Assembly (NCBI GenBank): GCA_963782465.1
Contig: CAWAJR010000004.1
Coordinates: 1-64,000, forward strand
Origin: JAODBJ01 sp963782465
GTDB taxonomy: Bacteria > Actinomycetota > Acidimicrobiia > IMCC26256 > PALSA-610
Direction of reading: 5' to 3'
DNA length: 64,000 nucleotides
A model generated the notes under the pieces. The model saw only the letters and a list, made by a program, of their open reading frames with translations. It was not told where the DNA came from and made no database searches. Below are positions 17,495-24,389 of this stretch, piece after piece. Every line of letters starts with the position of its first letter. The first letter of the stretch is position 1. The translations under genes and the position numbers were made by a program.

Positions 17495-17598
17495 CCCGCA
17501 CGCACTCGCGCCACTGCGCCGCAACTCCCGGGCGCGGACCGCGTCATCCGGCGCTACGGTTGTCGGGCCGGGCCGGGCCGACACGGGGATGGGGATCG

Positions 17599-20262
17599 AT
17601 GCACAGCTGGCCACTCGTCGGCCGCGACGAGGAGGTGATGCTGTTCCGCCGACTGCTCGTCGACGACGGACGTGGCGTGGTCGTCGTCGCGCCGGCCGGG
17701 ACCGGCAAGACCCGGCTCGTGCAGGAAACAGTGCGCGTCATCGGCGCCGATCTCGCGACCGAAACGGTGGCCGGGACCCGCTCCGCGCAGTCACTCCCGC
17801 TCGGGGCGGTGACCACGCTCCTGCCCGAGCAAGCACCGATCGCGAGCGAGCCTCTCGATCTGTTCCGGGCGGTACGCCGGACGCTCGCCGAGCGTGGCAC
17901 CGGCCGCCCGTTACTGGTCGCGGTCGATGACGCCCATCTCCTCGACCCGCTCTCCGCCGCGCTGGTCCACAACCTGGCGGTCGCCGACGGCGTGCGCGTG
18001 CTGGTCGCGGTACGCGCCGGTGAACCGGTCGAAGACGCGATCACGGCGTTGTGGCGCGACGGCGTCGCCGAACGAGTCGACCTGCAACCACTCGGCCCCG
18101 ACGACGTGCGGGCGCTGCTGCGATCGGTGCTCGATGGCGACGTCGAAGGCACTACAGCGTGGCGGCTGTGGCGAGTCACCGGCGGGAACCCGCTGTACCT
18201 GCGCGAGGTGGTGAACGAGGCGGTACGGGTCGGCACCCTTGCAGCGCCGAACGGCGTGTGGCGTTGGGTCGGCGAATTGCGCGTCGGCGCGCGCCTGCGG
18301 GAACTCGTCGAGGCACGCCTCGACGGCCTCGACGACGACGAGCGCGCGGTCGTCGCCCTCCTCGCGGTCGGCGACCACGTCGCGCCGGAGGTCGTCGAGG
18401 CGGCGTGCGCACCGCGCGCCATCGCCAGCTTGCAGCGCCGCGGCTTCATCGTGACGAAGCCGGTGGCCGGCGGGGCCCTCTACGCCCTCGACCACCCGCT
18501 GTTCGCCGAGGTGGTGCGCAGTTCGCTGCTCGCATTCGAGCGGGCGCACTGGTGCCGCTACCTCGCGGGCTCGCTCGGCCGCGGCCGCGACGATCTCGCT
18601 TTGCTGCAGCGGGCCGTGTGGCAGCTCGACGGCGGCGTCGCCACCGACGCCAACGCCCTCGCGCACGCGGCCGAACGCGCGAACAGCCGGTTCGACGGCG
18701 CGCTCGGCGAACGCCTGGCGAACGCCGCGCTCGCCGCCGTCGGCGACGGGGATGACGGCGCGGCGGATGACGGCGGCGCGACGGCGGCACGGGCGCGCCT
18801 CGTGCGCGCCGAGGCTCGGCTGTGGCAGGGCCAGTACGCGGCGGCGCTCGACGACGCGCAGCTCCTCGACGGCGCTCCGTTCCCCGACGAACTGCTGGCG
18901 CGGCTCGCGAACGTGCTCGCCGAAGCCGGCTTCTGGGGCCTCGGCCGGGCCGAGCAGACCGACGCGTGGTTGCAGCAGATTGCGGCGCGTGTCGCCTCAC
19001 CGGCCGCCCGCCAGCGCGTGCGCGCCCTCGAGTCGGCCGTGATGCTCGCCGCCGGGAAGACGAAGGCCGCGGCCGATCTTGGCCTGTCGATCGCGGCGGA
19101 CCCTAACGCCGACCCGCTCGCCCGATTGCGTGCGGTCACGGCCGCGGCGGCCGGGCTCAGCTTCCGCGGCCATCCCGACGAAGCGCTGCAGCTGTGCGAA
19201 TCGCTGCTCCCGGTCGCGTTCGGCCACGCCGAAGTCCTGCCGCGGGGCATCGGGTGGGTGTTCGCGCAGAACCTCTTCGCTTTCAGCTGCCAGGGTCGAT
19301 TCGCCGAGATCGAGCAGCTGATCACGCCGTTCCGCGACGCCGCGATGGCTGAAGGTGACGACGAGACCGTCCATAGCGCGACGGTCGTGTTCGTTCGGCT
19401 CGCAATCGCCCGCGGCGACGTGCTTGCCGCGCGCGCACTCGCCCGTGAGAGCATCGCCGCCCTGCACCACTTCGACCCCGCGGGCTACCTACCGTGGTGC
19501 CTCGGGATGGCTGCGCAGGCGGCGGCCCAGACCGGCGACATCGCCGGAGCGCGAGACGCGATCGCCGAGCTCGATCGCGGGTCGTTCCCGGTCCGCCTGA
19601 ACGTGCACGAGGAGGCGTCGGGCCGGGCGTGGGCGGCCGTCGCCGAGGGCGAGCTGACCCGCCCGCTCACGATCCTGTTCGACGCGGCGGCCGCGGCACG
19701 CGCGGCGGGCAATCTCTTCACCGAAGGGGTCCTGCTGCACGAGGCGCTGCGCGTCGGTGCGCCCGGCCGCGATGTGATCGCGCGGCTGGAGGCAACGTGC
19801 GCGACGGGCGCGCTCCCTTGCCACCTGATCTTCCTCGCGCATGCCCGTGGCCTCGAGGCCGACGACGGCGACGCGCTCGAAGCCGTGGCCGCGGCGTTCG
19901 AGGCGACTGGCCTCGCCTTGCTCGCGGCCGAGGCCGAGGCCGACGCGGTCGCCGCCCACCGGCGTGCCGGCCTGCCGGCCCGGGCGACCCGCTCGACCGC
20001 CCACGCCACCCGCTTGCTTGCCGCCTGCCCCGGCGCGCGCACCCCGAAGCTGGCGCAATTGCTCGAAGTGCCCGACCTCACGCGTCGCGAACGCGAGGTG
20101 AGCGCGCTCGCGGCCCGGGGCCTGTCGAACAACGCGATCGCCGATCAGCTCGGCGTGAGCGTCCGCACGGTTGAGGGACACCTGCTGCGGGCGACGACCA
20201 AACTCGGCGTGACCAGCCGCCAGGGACTGGCCGTCGCGCTCGGCCGCGGCGAAAACACGTAG
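17599..20262 (+). CDS. LAL-type LuxR family transcriptional regulator
   Basis: The 887-residue product has an N-terminal AAA ATPase with Walker A APAGTGKTR (about residue 31) and Walker B LLVAVDDAHLL (about 105), a long helical TPR-like middle, and a C-terminal LuxR helix-turn-helix (DLTRREREVSALAARGLSNN through VSVRTVEGHL, about 825-885). This is the architecture of large ATP-binding LuxR (LAL/MalT-like) activators, which respond to a small ligand. The ATG 17599 follows GGGGATGGGG and starts the VGRDEE motif seven residues in. Two copies of one dyad flank it: upstream of the preceding lipoprotein gene and across its own stop codon. The inducer is unknown. Confidence 0.9.
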   Translation: MHSWPLVGRDEEVMLFRRLLVDDGRGVVVVAPAGTGKTRLVQETVRVIGADLATETVAGTRSAQSLPLGAVTTLLPEQAPIASEPLDLFRAVRRTLAERGTGRPLLVAVDDAHLLDPLSAALVHNLAVADGVRVLVAVRAGEPVEDAITALWRDGVAERVDLQPLGPDDVRALLRSVLDGDVEGTTAWRLWRVTGGNPLYLREVVNEAVRVGTLAAPNGVWRWVGELRVGARLRELVEARLDGLDDDERAVVALLAVGDHVAPEVVEAACAPRAIASLQRRGFIVTKPVAGGALYALDHPLFAEVVRSSLLAFERAHWCRYLAGSLGRGRDDLALLQRAVWQLDGGVATDANALAHAAERANSRFDGALGERLANAALAAVGDGDDGAADDGGATAARARLVRAEARLWQGQYAAALDDAQLLDGAPFPDELLARLANVLAEAGFWGLGRAEQTDAWLQQIAARVASPAARQRVRALESAVMLAAGKTKAAADLGLSIAADPNADPLARLRAVTAAAAGLSFRGHPDEALQLCESLLPVAFGHAEVLPRGIGWVFAQNLFAFSCQGRFAEIEQLITPFRDAAMAEGDDETVHSATVVFVRLAIARGDVLAARALARESIAALHHFDPAGYLPWCLGMAAQAAAQTGDIAGARDAIAELDRGSFPVRLNVHEEASGRAWAAVAEGELTRPLTILFDAAAAARAAGNLFTEGVLLHEALRVGAPGRDVIARLEATCATGALPCHLIFLAHARGLEADDGDALEAVAAAFEATGLALLAAEAEADAVAAHRRAGLPARATRSTAHATRLLAACPGARTPKLAQLLEVPDLTRREREVSALAARGLSNNAIADQLGVSVRTVEGHLLRATTKLGVTSRQGLAVALGRGENT

Positions 20263-20300
20263 TCACTACGCGGGCCATGGGTCGAGCGTGTGCCTACGTT
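20258..20300 (+). promoter_or_regulatory. Second lux-box-like dyad with leaderless-type promoter
   Basis: CGTAGT and ACTACG (20258-20263, 20265-20270) form a dyad followed by CGGG, matching the copy at 16804 at nearly every base. The -10-like TACGTT at 20295-20300 is seven bases before the ATG at 20307, the spacing seen for leaderless actinobacterial transcripts. The dyad overlaps the stop codon of the LuxR gene. Confidence 0.42.
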
Positions 20301-20306
20301 CGCGCC

Positions 20307-20537
20307 ATGGGTGCCGGCGAAGAGCAACCGAACCTCGCGCCGGCGTACCAACTGGCCCTCGATCTCGAAGCCGAGGGCCTGACCGGCGAGGAACTGGCGG
20401 AACGCCTGGGCGTCACGAGCGCAGCGTTGCCGTCGCTCCTGCAGGTCGCCCACGCCAAGGCAGCCGCGCTCACCCAGCGCTCACTTCGACCGACGCCCGG
20501 TGGGCCCCTGAACTCGGGAGACGCCGATCGAGCGTGA
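20307..20537 (+). CDS. Small helix-turn-helix-like protein
   Basis: The 76-residue product contains LALDLEAEGLTGEELAERLG followed by VTSAALPSLLQVAHAKAAAL, which reads like a sigma-region-4 or short helix-turn-helix unit (helix, turn at LGVTSAAL, recognition helix). There is no other domain. Start ATG 20307 is supported by the leaderless-type promoter seven bases before it. It lies directly after the LAL regulator and its dyad, so it may be a target of that regulator. The last 20 codons overlap a VapC remnant on the other strand and may not be original. A DNA-binding role is inference. Confidence 0.5.
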   Translation: MGAGEEQPNLAPAYQLALDLEAEGLTGEELAERLGVTSAALPSLLQVAHAKAAALTQRSLRPTPGGPLNSGDADRA

Positions 20538-20575
20538 GGAGCGGAGCGTCGAGTACCTCGGCGGGCGCGTGACCG
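20470..20575 (-). pseudogene. C-terminal remnant of a VapC-type PIN-domain toxin
   Basis: The minus-strand frame reads EVLDAPLLTLDRRLPSSG followed by HRASVEV, the closing segment of VapC toxins (A..L.APL.T.D.RL....G....VEV) that carries a catalytic acidic residue. The N-terminal PIN acidic residues and the antitoxin gene are missing, and the fragment overlaps the end of the plus-strand small ORF. It is a relic. Confidence 0.42.
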
Positions 20576-20737
20576 CACCGGGACATGCCCGCTGCTCGAC
20601 GTCCGAGCACTGCGCCCCTCCACGCCGCTCGGTGCCTCCTCGGATTGCGATCAAGGACGAGTTCAGACTGGCCGACACACCAGGTGTATGAGCGGCTCGC
20701 GTGCCGATGCGGAAGCGCGCTCGAACGCGCTTGACGC

Positions 20738-20989
20738 GCTGGTCGCGACGAAGGGGTCGCGATCGCCCGTCGCATCTCGGAAGCCTTGCGAACGAACGTC
20801 GATGTCGGCGCGGCGAACGTGAGGCGCCAGGCGAGCAGCGGCGTGGCATTCTCCGATCACTCGACCACGAGCGACATGCTCGTCGCGCGCGCCGACGTGG
20901 CGATGTACGAATCGAAACGGGCACGCGCCGGCCGGCCGATCGTCTTCGACGACATCGCCGGTGAAGCGCCGAGTGCCGCCACCGGCTAG
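20738..20989 (+). pseudogene. C-terminal remnant of a GGDEF (diguanylate cyclase) domain
   Basis: The frame from 20738 to TAG 20989 reads EGVAIARRISEALR, then SSGVAFSD, then ARADVAMYESKRARAGR and a final F, the second half of a GGDEF domain (A..I...L......S.GVA........LL..AD.AMY.AK..G). The GG(D/E)EF active-site strand and the first half are absent. This ~80-codon fragment has no start or ribosome binding site and is a decayed gene. Nothing else is identifiable between 20575 and 21053. Confidence 0.58.
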
Positions 20990-21053
20990 CACGCGGGCAC
21001 AAGGGTGCGGCGGTCATCGAGCCGCCCCGTTGAACGCGTACGTGTGGCGCTGC

Positions 21054-21084
21054 GTTCCCGCAGGGGGAACGGAACGTCATACAA
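21054..21084 (+). promoter_or_regulatory. Orphan copy of an AbiEi-type leader (inverted repeat plus Shine-Dalgarno)
   Basis: GTTCCC (21054) and GGGAAC (21065-21070) form a perfect dyad whose right arm also supplies an AGGGGG Shine-Dalgarno. It is followed by GGAACGTCATACAA. The block matches 25 of 31 bases of the segment at 53188-53218, where the same position holds the ATG of an AbiEi-like gene; here the start reads ACG and the frame stops after 28 codons. Confidence 0.4.
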
Positions 21085-21119
21085 ACCCGTGGTCGCGCCG
21101 CGGTCGACCGTCGGGATCC

Positions 21120-21458
21120 TCAAGACGAGTGCTGTCGCCGGCTTACAGATCGTGCAGTGAGCGCGTAGACAACACCCGTGTTGAACAGGCTTGCCACGTA
21201 CAGGGCTACGACCCAAAGGGTGTTGCCGAGGTCCAGGCCAAGGAAACGGATTGCACCGAAATAGACTGCAAGCAGGATCGACCACGGCATCGCCACGAGC
21301 TGCAGCCAGAAATCAAGCAGCCCGTTGTTCGCGTCGGTTCGATAGCTCGCCAACGCTTGAACGAACGCCGCCGTTGCAATGACGAGGTAGATCGCGGAGA
21401 CGGCGAACGCAGCTCTTCTCGCTCTTCGACGTTGTGCCGGTCGCGGTCGATCATCCAT
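21120..21458 (-). CDS. Three-helix membrane protein
   Basis: The 112-residue product has a basic N-terminus (DDRPRPAQRRRARRAAF) followed by three hydrophobic segments: AVSAIYLVIATAAFVQAL (about 19-36), LVAMPWSILLAVYFGAIRFL (about 53-72) and LWVVALYVASLFNTGVVYAL (about 80-99). The layout resembles small actinobacterial membrane proteins of the SCO4225 type. No catalytic motif is visible. It lies next to a stretch of gene remnants and 56 bases from the end of the sedolisin lipoprotein gene on the same strand, so it may not share its transcript. Function unknown. Confidence 0.62.
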   Translation of the reverse strand: MDDRPRPAQRRRARRAAFAVSAIYLVIATAAFVQALASYRTDANNGLLDFWLQLVAMPWSILLAVYFGAIRFLGLDLGNTLWVVALYVASLFNTGVVYALTARSVSRRQHSS

Positions 21459-21514
21459 TCAAAAGGCCGATGATCCGAGGGCCGAGCCCGGACGCAACCA
21501 CCGCGACTGCTCGG

Positions 21515-23971
21515 TCAGGGCTGGACGGGAGCGATATAGGCGAGGCAACGTACGCCGTCGGGTGGCGCCGTCCGGCACGCGGGGACGTAGTTCGCGAGCG
21601 GCGCCAGGTTCGGCGCGACGCTGAGCCCCGACGACGCGGAGCCGCCGCACCCGGCCGGTGAGGCGATCGACCCTCCGAACGCGCTGACGCCGCACGGGGT
21701 ACCGAGCCCGGTCGGGCCGTCGTAGCCCGTCGTGGCGGTGCAGAGGTAACTGCCGTTGCAGCTCCCGTTGTTCCCGCTCGTGACGTCGAAGAGCGTGTTC
21801 GCGTTGGCGTAGATGTCGCTCGGCCCGGCGGTGTCGCCGCCGAGCGCGTCGACACTCGCGATGATCGGCGCCGACGCACTCGTCCCACCGACACGGAGCC
21901 AGCCCGGCTCCTGGTACGTGTCGTAGATCGCGAGGTTCTTCGCGACGGCGGCGACGTCGGCGACGGCCCGATGGGCGCAGCCGGTGTCGTGCTGCCACGA
22001 CGGCTTGGGTTCGAAGGTGGAGCATCCGCTTCCGGCGCTGCTGTTGGTCCCGTCGTTCCAGACCTGTTCGGACCAACCGCGCCCGGTGCCGGTTTGGGTC
22101 AACGTCGTGCCCCCGACTGCTGTGGCCGTCGGGATGACGGCCGGCCATTGCGGGCCGGCGGTGTAGCCGCCGTCACCCGACGCGACGACGCTCGGGATGC
22201 CTGTATGGCTGAAGTGGCTGTCGAGCGATGCGAATGCCGACGACTCGAGCGTGCCGTAGCTGTTCGAGATCACGTTCGCGCCGAGCGCGGCCGCGGTGTC
22301 TTCCGCCGTCGCGAGATCGCCGAGGGTGTTGTTCCCCTCGACCAGCAGGATGTCGCAGTTCGGGCACGCCGCCGAGACCATCTCGATGTCGAGCGAGATC
22401 TCCACCGCCCAACCGGCATCGGCCGACGGATAGTTGCTCGACTGGCCCAACTCGTTGACCTGGCGGAAGCACCCGTTCGCCTTCGTGCACGGCGGCAGCC
22501 CGAACATCGACCGGTACACGGCGAGGTCGGCGGCGGCGTTGGGATCATGGTGCGCGTCGACGATCGCGACCGTCTTGCCGGAACCACTGATGCCGGACGG
22601 CAGGCGGTACGCGTTCTGGATGTCGCACGGCGCGAAGCCGACCGACGCGACGCGGTTCCCACAAACGGTGAACGCGTACAGGTTGTGGTCGGCGGAGCCG
22701 ATGTACACCACGCCGTTCGTCACGGTCGGCGAGTCGACGTCGTTGCCCGTCGCCGCCATCCACAACGGCGCGCACGATTTGGGGGCACCGGAACAGTTCG
22801 CCGAGCCGGTGGCATCGAATGCGTACAGGTTGTTGCCGGAACCGGCGTACACCACGCCGTTCGCCACCGCCGGCGACGAGAACTCCGCCCCGCCGCCAGT
22901 GTCCGCCGTCCACAAGGGCGAACACGATGTGGGCGTGCCCGAGCAGTTCGTCGAGCCGGCCGCGTCGAGCGCGTACACCTTCCCGTCCTGGGAACCGACG
23001 TACACGACCCCGTTCGCCACCGCCGGCGACGACATCCCCAGCTCACCACCAGTAGTAGCAGTCCACAACGGCGCGCACGACGTGGGTGTGCCCGAACAGT
23101 TCGCCGCCCCCGCCGCGTCGAACGCGTACAACTTGCCGTCGTTCGAACCGACGTACACCACCCCGTTCGCCACCGCCGGCGACGACTGCACCGCACCGCC
23201 AGTTGTCGCGCGCCACAACGGGGCGCACGACGTGGGCGTGCCCGAACAGTTCGCCGCCCCCGCCGCGTCGAACGCGTACAACTTGCCGTCGTTCGAACCG
23301 ACGTACACCACCCCGTTCGCCACCGCCGGCGACGACCGCACCGCACCACCGGTCGTCGCGCGCCACAACGGGGCGCACGACGTGGGCGTACCCGAACAGT
23401 TCGCCACCCCGGCCGCGTCGAACGCGTACAACTTGCCGTCGTCCGAGCCGACGTACACGACCCCGTTCGCCACGACCGGCGACGAGATCACCGAGCTGCC
23501 GGTCGTGGCAGTCCACAACGGCGCGCACGACGTGGGCGTACCCGAACAGTTCGCCACCCCCGCCGCGTCGAACGCGTACACCTTGCCGTCGGCCGAACCG
23601 ACGTACACCACCCCACCCACCACCGCCGGCGACGCGATCACGGTGCTCCCGGTCGTCGCCGTCCACAACGGCGCGCACGTTGTGGGGACGCCGGAACAGT
23701 TCGTCGCCCCCGCCGCATCGAATGCGTACAACTTGCCGTCGGCGGAGCCGACGTACGCCACGCCCTTCGCCACCGCCGGCGACGACTCCACGACGCCGCC
23801 GGTGGCCGCAATCCACCGGGCCGTGAGTTCACTGACGTTCGCGGTCCCGATCTTGTTCTCGACGGTGTTGTAGCCGGTGTGGGCCGCGCCGAAGCGGAAC
23901 ATCGTCCAGTCGCAACCGGCCGTCGTCAACATCGACGCGACGGCCAGCACGAGTACCACGCGAAACCGCAC
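21515..23971 (-). CDS. Lipoprotein with PQQ-type beta-propeller fused to a sedolisin (S53) protease
   Basis: About 818 residues. A signal peptide with lipobox TTAGC (about 17) anchors it outside the membrane. About eight 50-residue PQQ-like repeats follow (VYVGSADGKLYAFDAAG, each with C.G.P..C APLW), filling residues 25-445. The C-terminal part is a sedolisin: EISLD supplies the Glu and Asp four residues apart (about 523), ASGDGG the oxyanion Asp (about 598), GGTSASAP the nucleophile Ser (about 697). All catalytic residues seem present, so an active secreted acid serine carboxyl peptidase is likely. GTG 23971 is preferred because GGGAGG precedes it; GTG 23983 is an alternative. The propeller may bind substrate or surface; this is inference. 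Confidence 0.86.
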   Translation of the reverse strand: MRFRVVLVLAVASMLTTAGCDWTMFRFGAAHTGYNTVENKIGTANVSELTARWIAATGGVVESSPAVAKGVAYVGSADGKLYAFDAAGATNCSGVPTTCAPLWTATTGSTVIASPAVVGGVVYVGSADGKVYAFDAAGVANCSGTPTSCAPLWTATTGSSVISSPVVANGVVYVGSDDGKLYAFDAAGVANCSGTPTSCAPLWRATTGGAVRSSPAVANGVVYVGSNDGKLYAFDAAGAANCSGTPTSCAPLWRATTGGAVQSSPAVANGVVYVGSNDGKLYAFDAAGAANCSGTPTSCAPLWTATTGGELGMSSPAVANGVVYVGSQDGKVYALDAAGSTNCSGTPTSCSPLWTADTGGGAEFSSPAVANGVVYAGSGNNLYAFDATGSANCSGAPKSCAPLWMAATGNDVDSPTVTNGVVYIGSADHNLYAFTVCGNRVASVGFAPCDIQNAYRLPSGISGSGKTVAIVDAHHDPNAAADLAVYRSMFGLPPCTKANGCFRQVNELGQSSNYPSADAGWAVEISLDIEMVSAACPNCDILLVEGNNTLGDLATAEDTAAALGANVISNSYGTLESSAFASLDSHFSHTGIPSVVASGDGGYTAGPQWPAVIPTATAVGGTTLTQTGTGRGWSEQVWNDGTNSSAGSGCSTFEPKPSWQHDTGCAHRAVADVAAVAKNLAIYDTYQEPGWLRVGGTSASAPIIASVDALGGDTAGPSDIYANANTLFDVTSGNNGSCNGSYLCTATTGYDGPTGLGTPCGVSAFGGSIASPAGCGGSASSGLSVAPNLAPLANYVPACRTAPPDGVRCLAYIAPVQP
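22756..23812 (-). repeat. Near-identical 150-bp repeats coding the propeller blades
   Basis: The landmark CCACAACG recurs at 23063, 23213, 23363, 23513 and 23663, exactly 150 bases apart, with diverged copies at about 22910 and 22757. The copies at 23063-23513 are almost identical at the DNA level, including third codon positions, which indicates recent duplication or gene conversion. Confidence 0.9.
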
Positions 23972-24104
23972 AACACCTCCCACAAGCGGGCAATCTTCCG
24001 CAAGCGTGGCGATTGGCGGGTGCCGCCGTCAAACCGCCGACGCCGCCGGGCGTCAGGGACCGCACGAACAAACCACGCGACGTTCCCTCGAGCGGCCTGC
24101 CCCG

Positions 24105-24257
24105 TCATCGCTGGCGGAGCACCTCGAAGGCGGAGCGGTACGAGCACACCGAGCAACGGCAGCGCGGCTCCGAAGTCGATCGCGCCGAGGCGTGCGACGG
24201 GTAGTCGGCGCGGTACGTCGACTGCGGCAGGGTGAGCTTCGGCATACGCAGCTTCAT
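24105..24257 (-). CDS. Small ORF with strong ribosome binding site and Cys cluster (50 residues)
   Basis: The frame starts ATG 24257, five bases after a perfect GGAGG, the best ribosome binding site in the neighbourhood. The product starts MKLRMPKLTLPQSTY and contains RCRCSVCSY, a C-x-C-x2-C cluster. No family is recognised. It lies in the 420-base gap between the sedolisin gene (same strand, 134 bases downstream) and the divergent AfsR-like gene. It may be a small regulator-controlled gene or a leader. The rest of the 23972-24389 interval shows no other feature. Confidence 0.38.
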   Translation of the reverse strand: MKLRMPKLTLPQSTYRADYPSHASARSTSEPRCRCSVCSYRSAFEVLRQR

Positions 24258-24389
24258 TTGATCCTCCGGGGTTCTGAGGCACGGTTTGTGGGCCGAGACC
24301 GATATTCCGGTTGCCGGCTGCAACCCGGCAGCAGTCGGGCTGCAGAACCTCGGAGCCGGAAGAATGCCGAAGGCGTACATTTCACCCCT

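Noticed and set aside
21971..24235. 754-codon plus-strand open frame opposite the sedolisin gene
   Set aside because: It mirrors the 150-bp repeats and has no recognisable domain; the minus strand has signal peptide, propeller and catalytic motifs.
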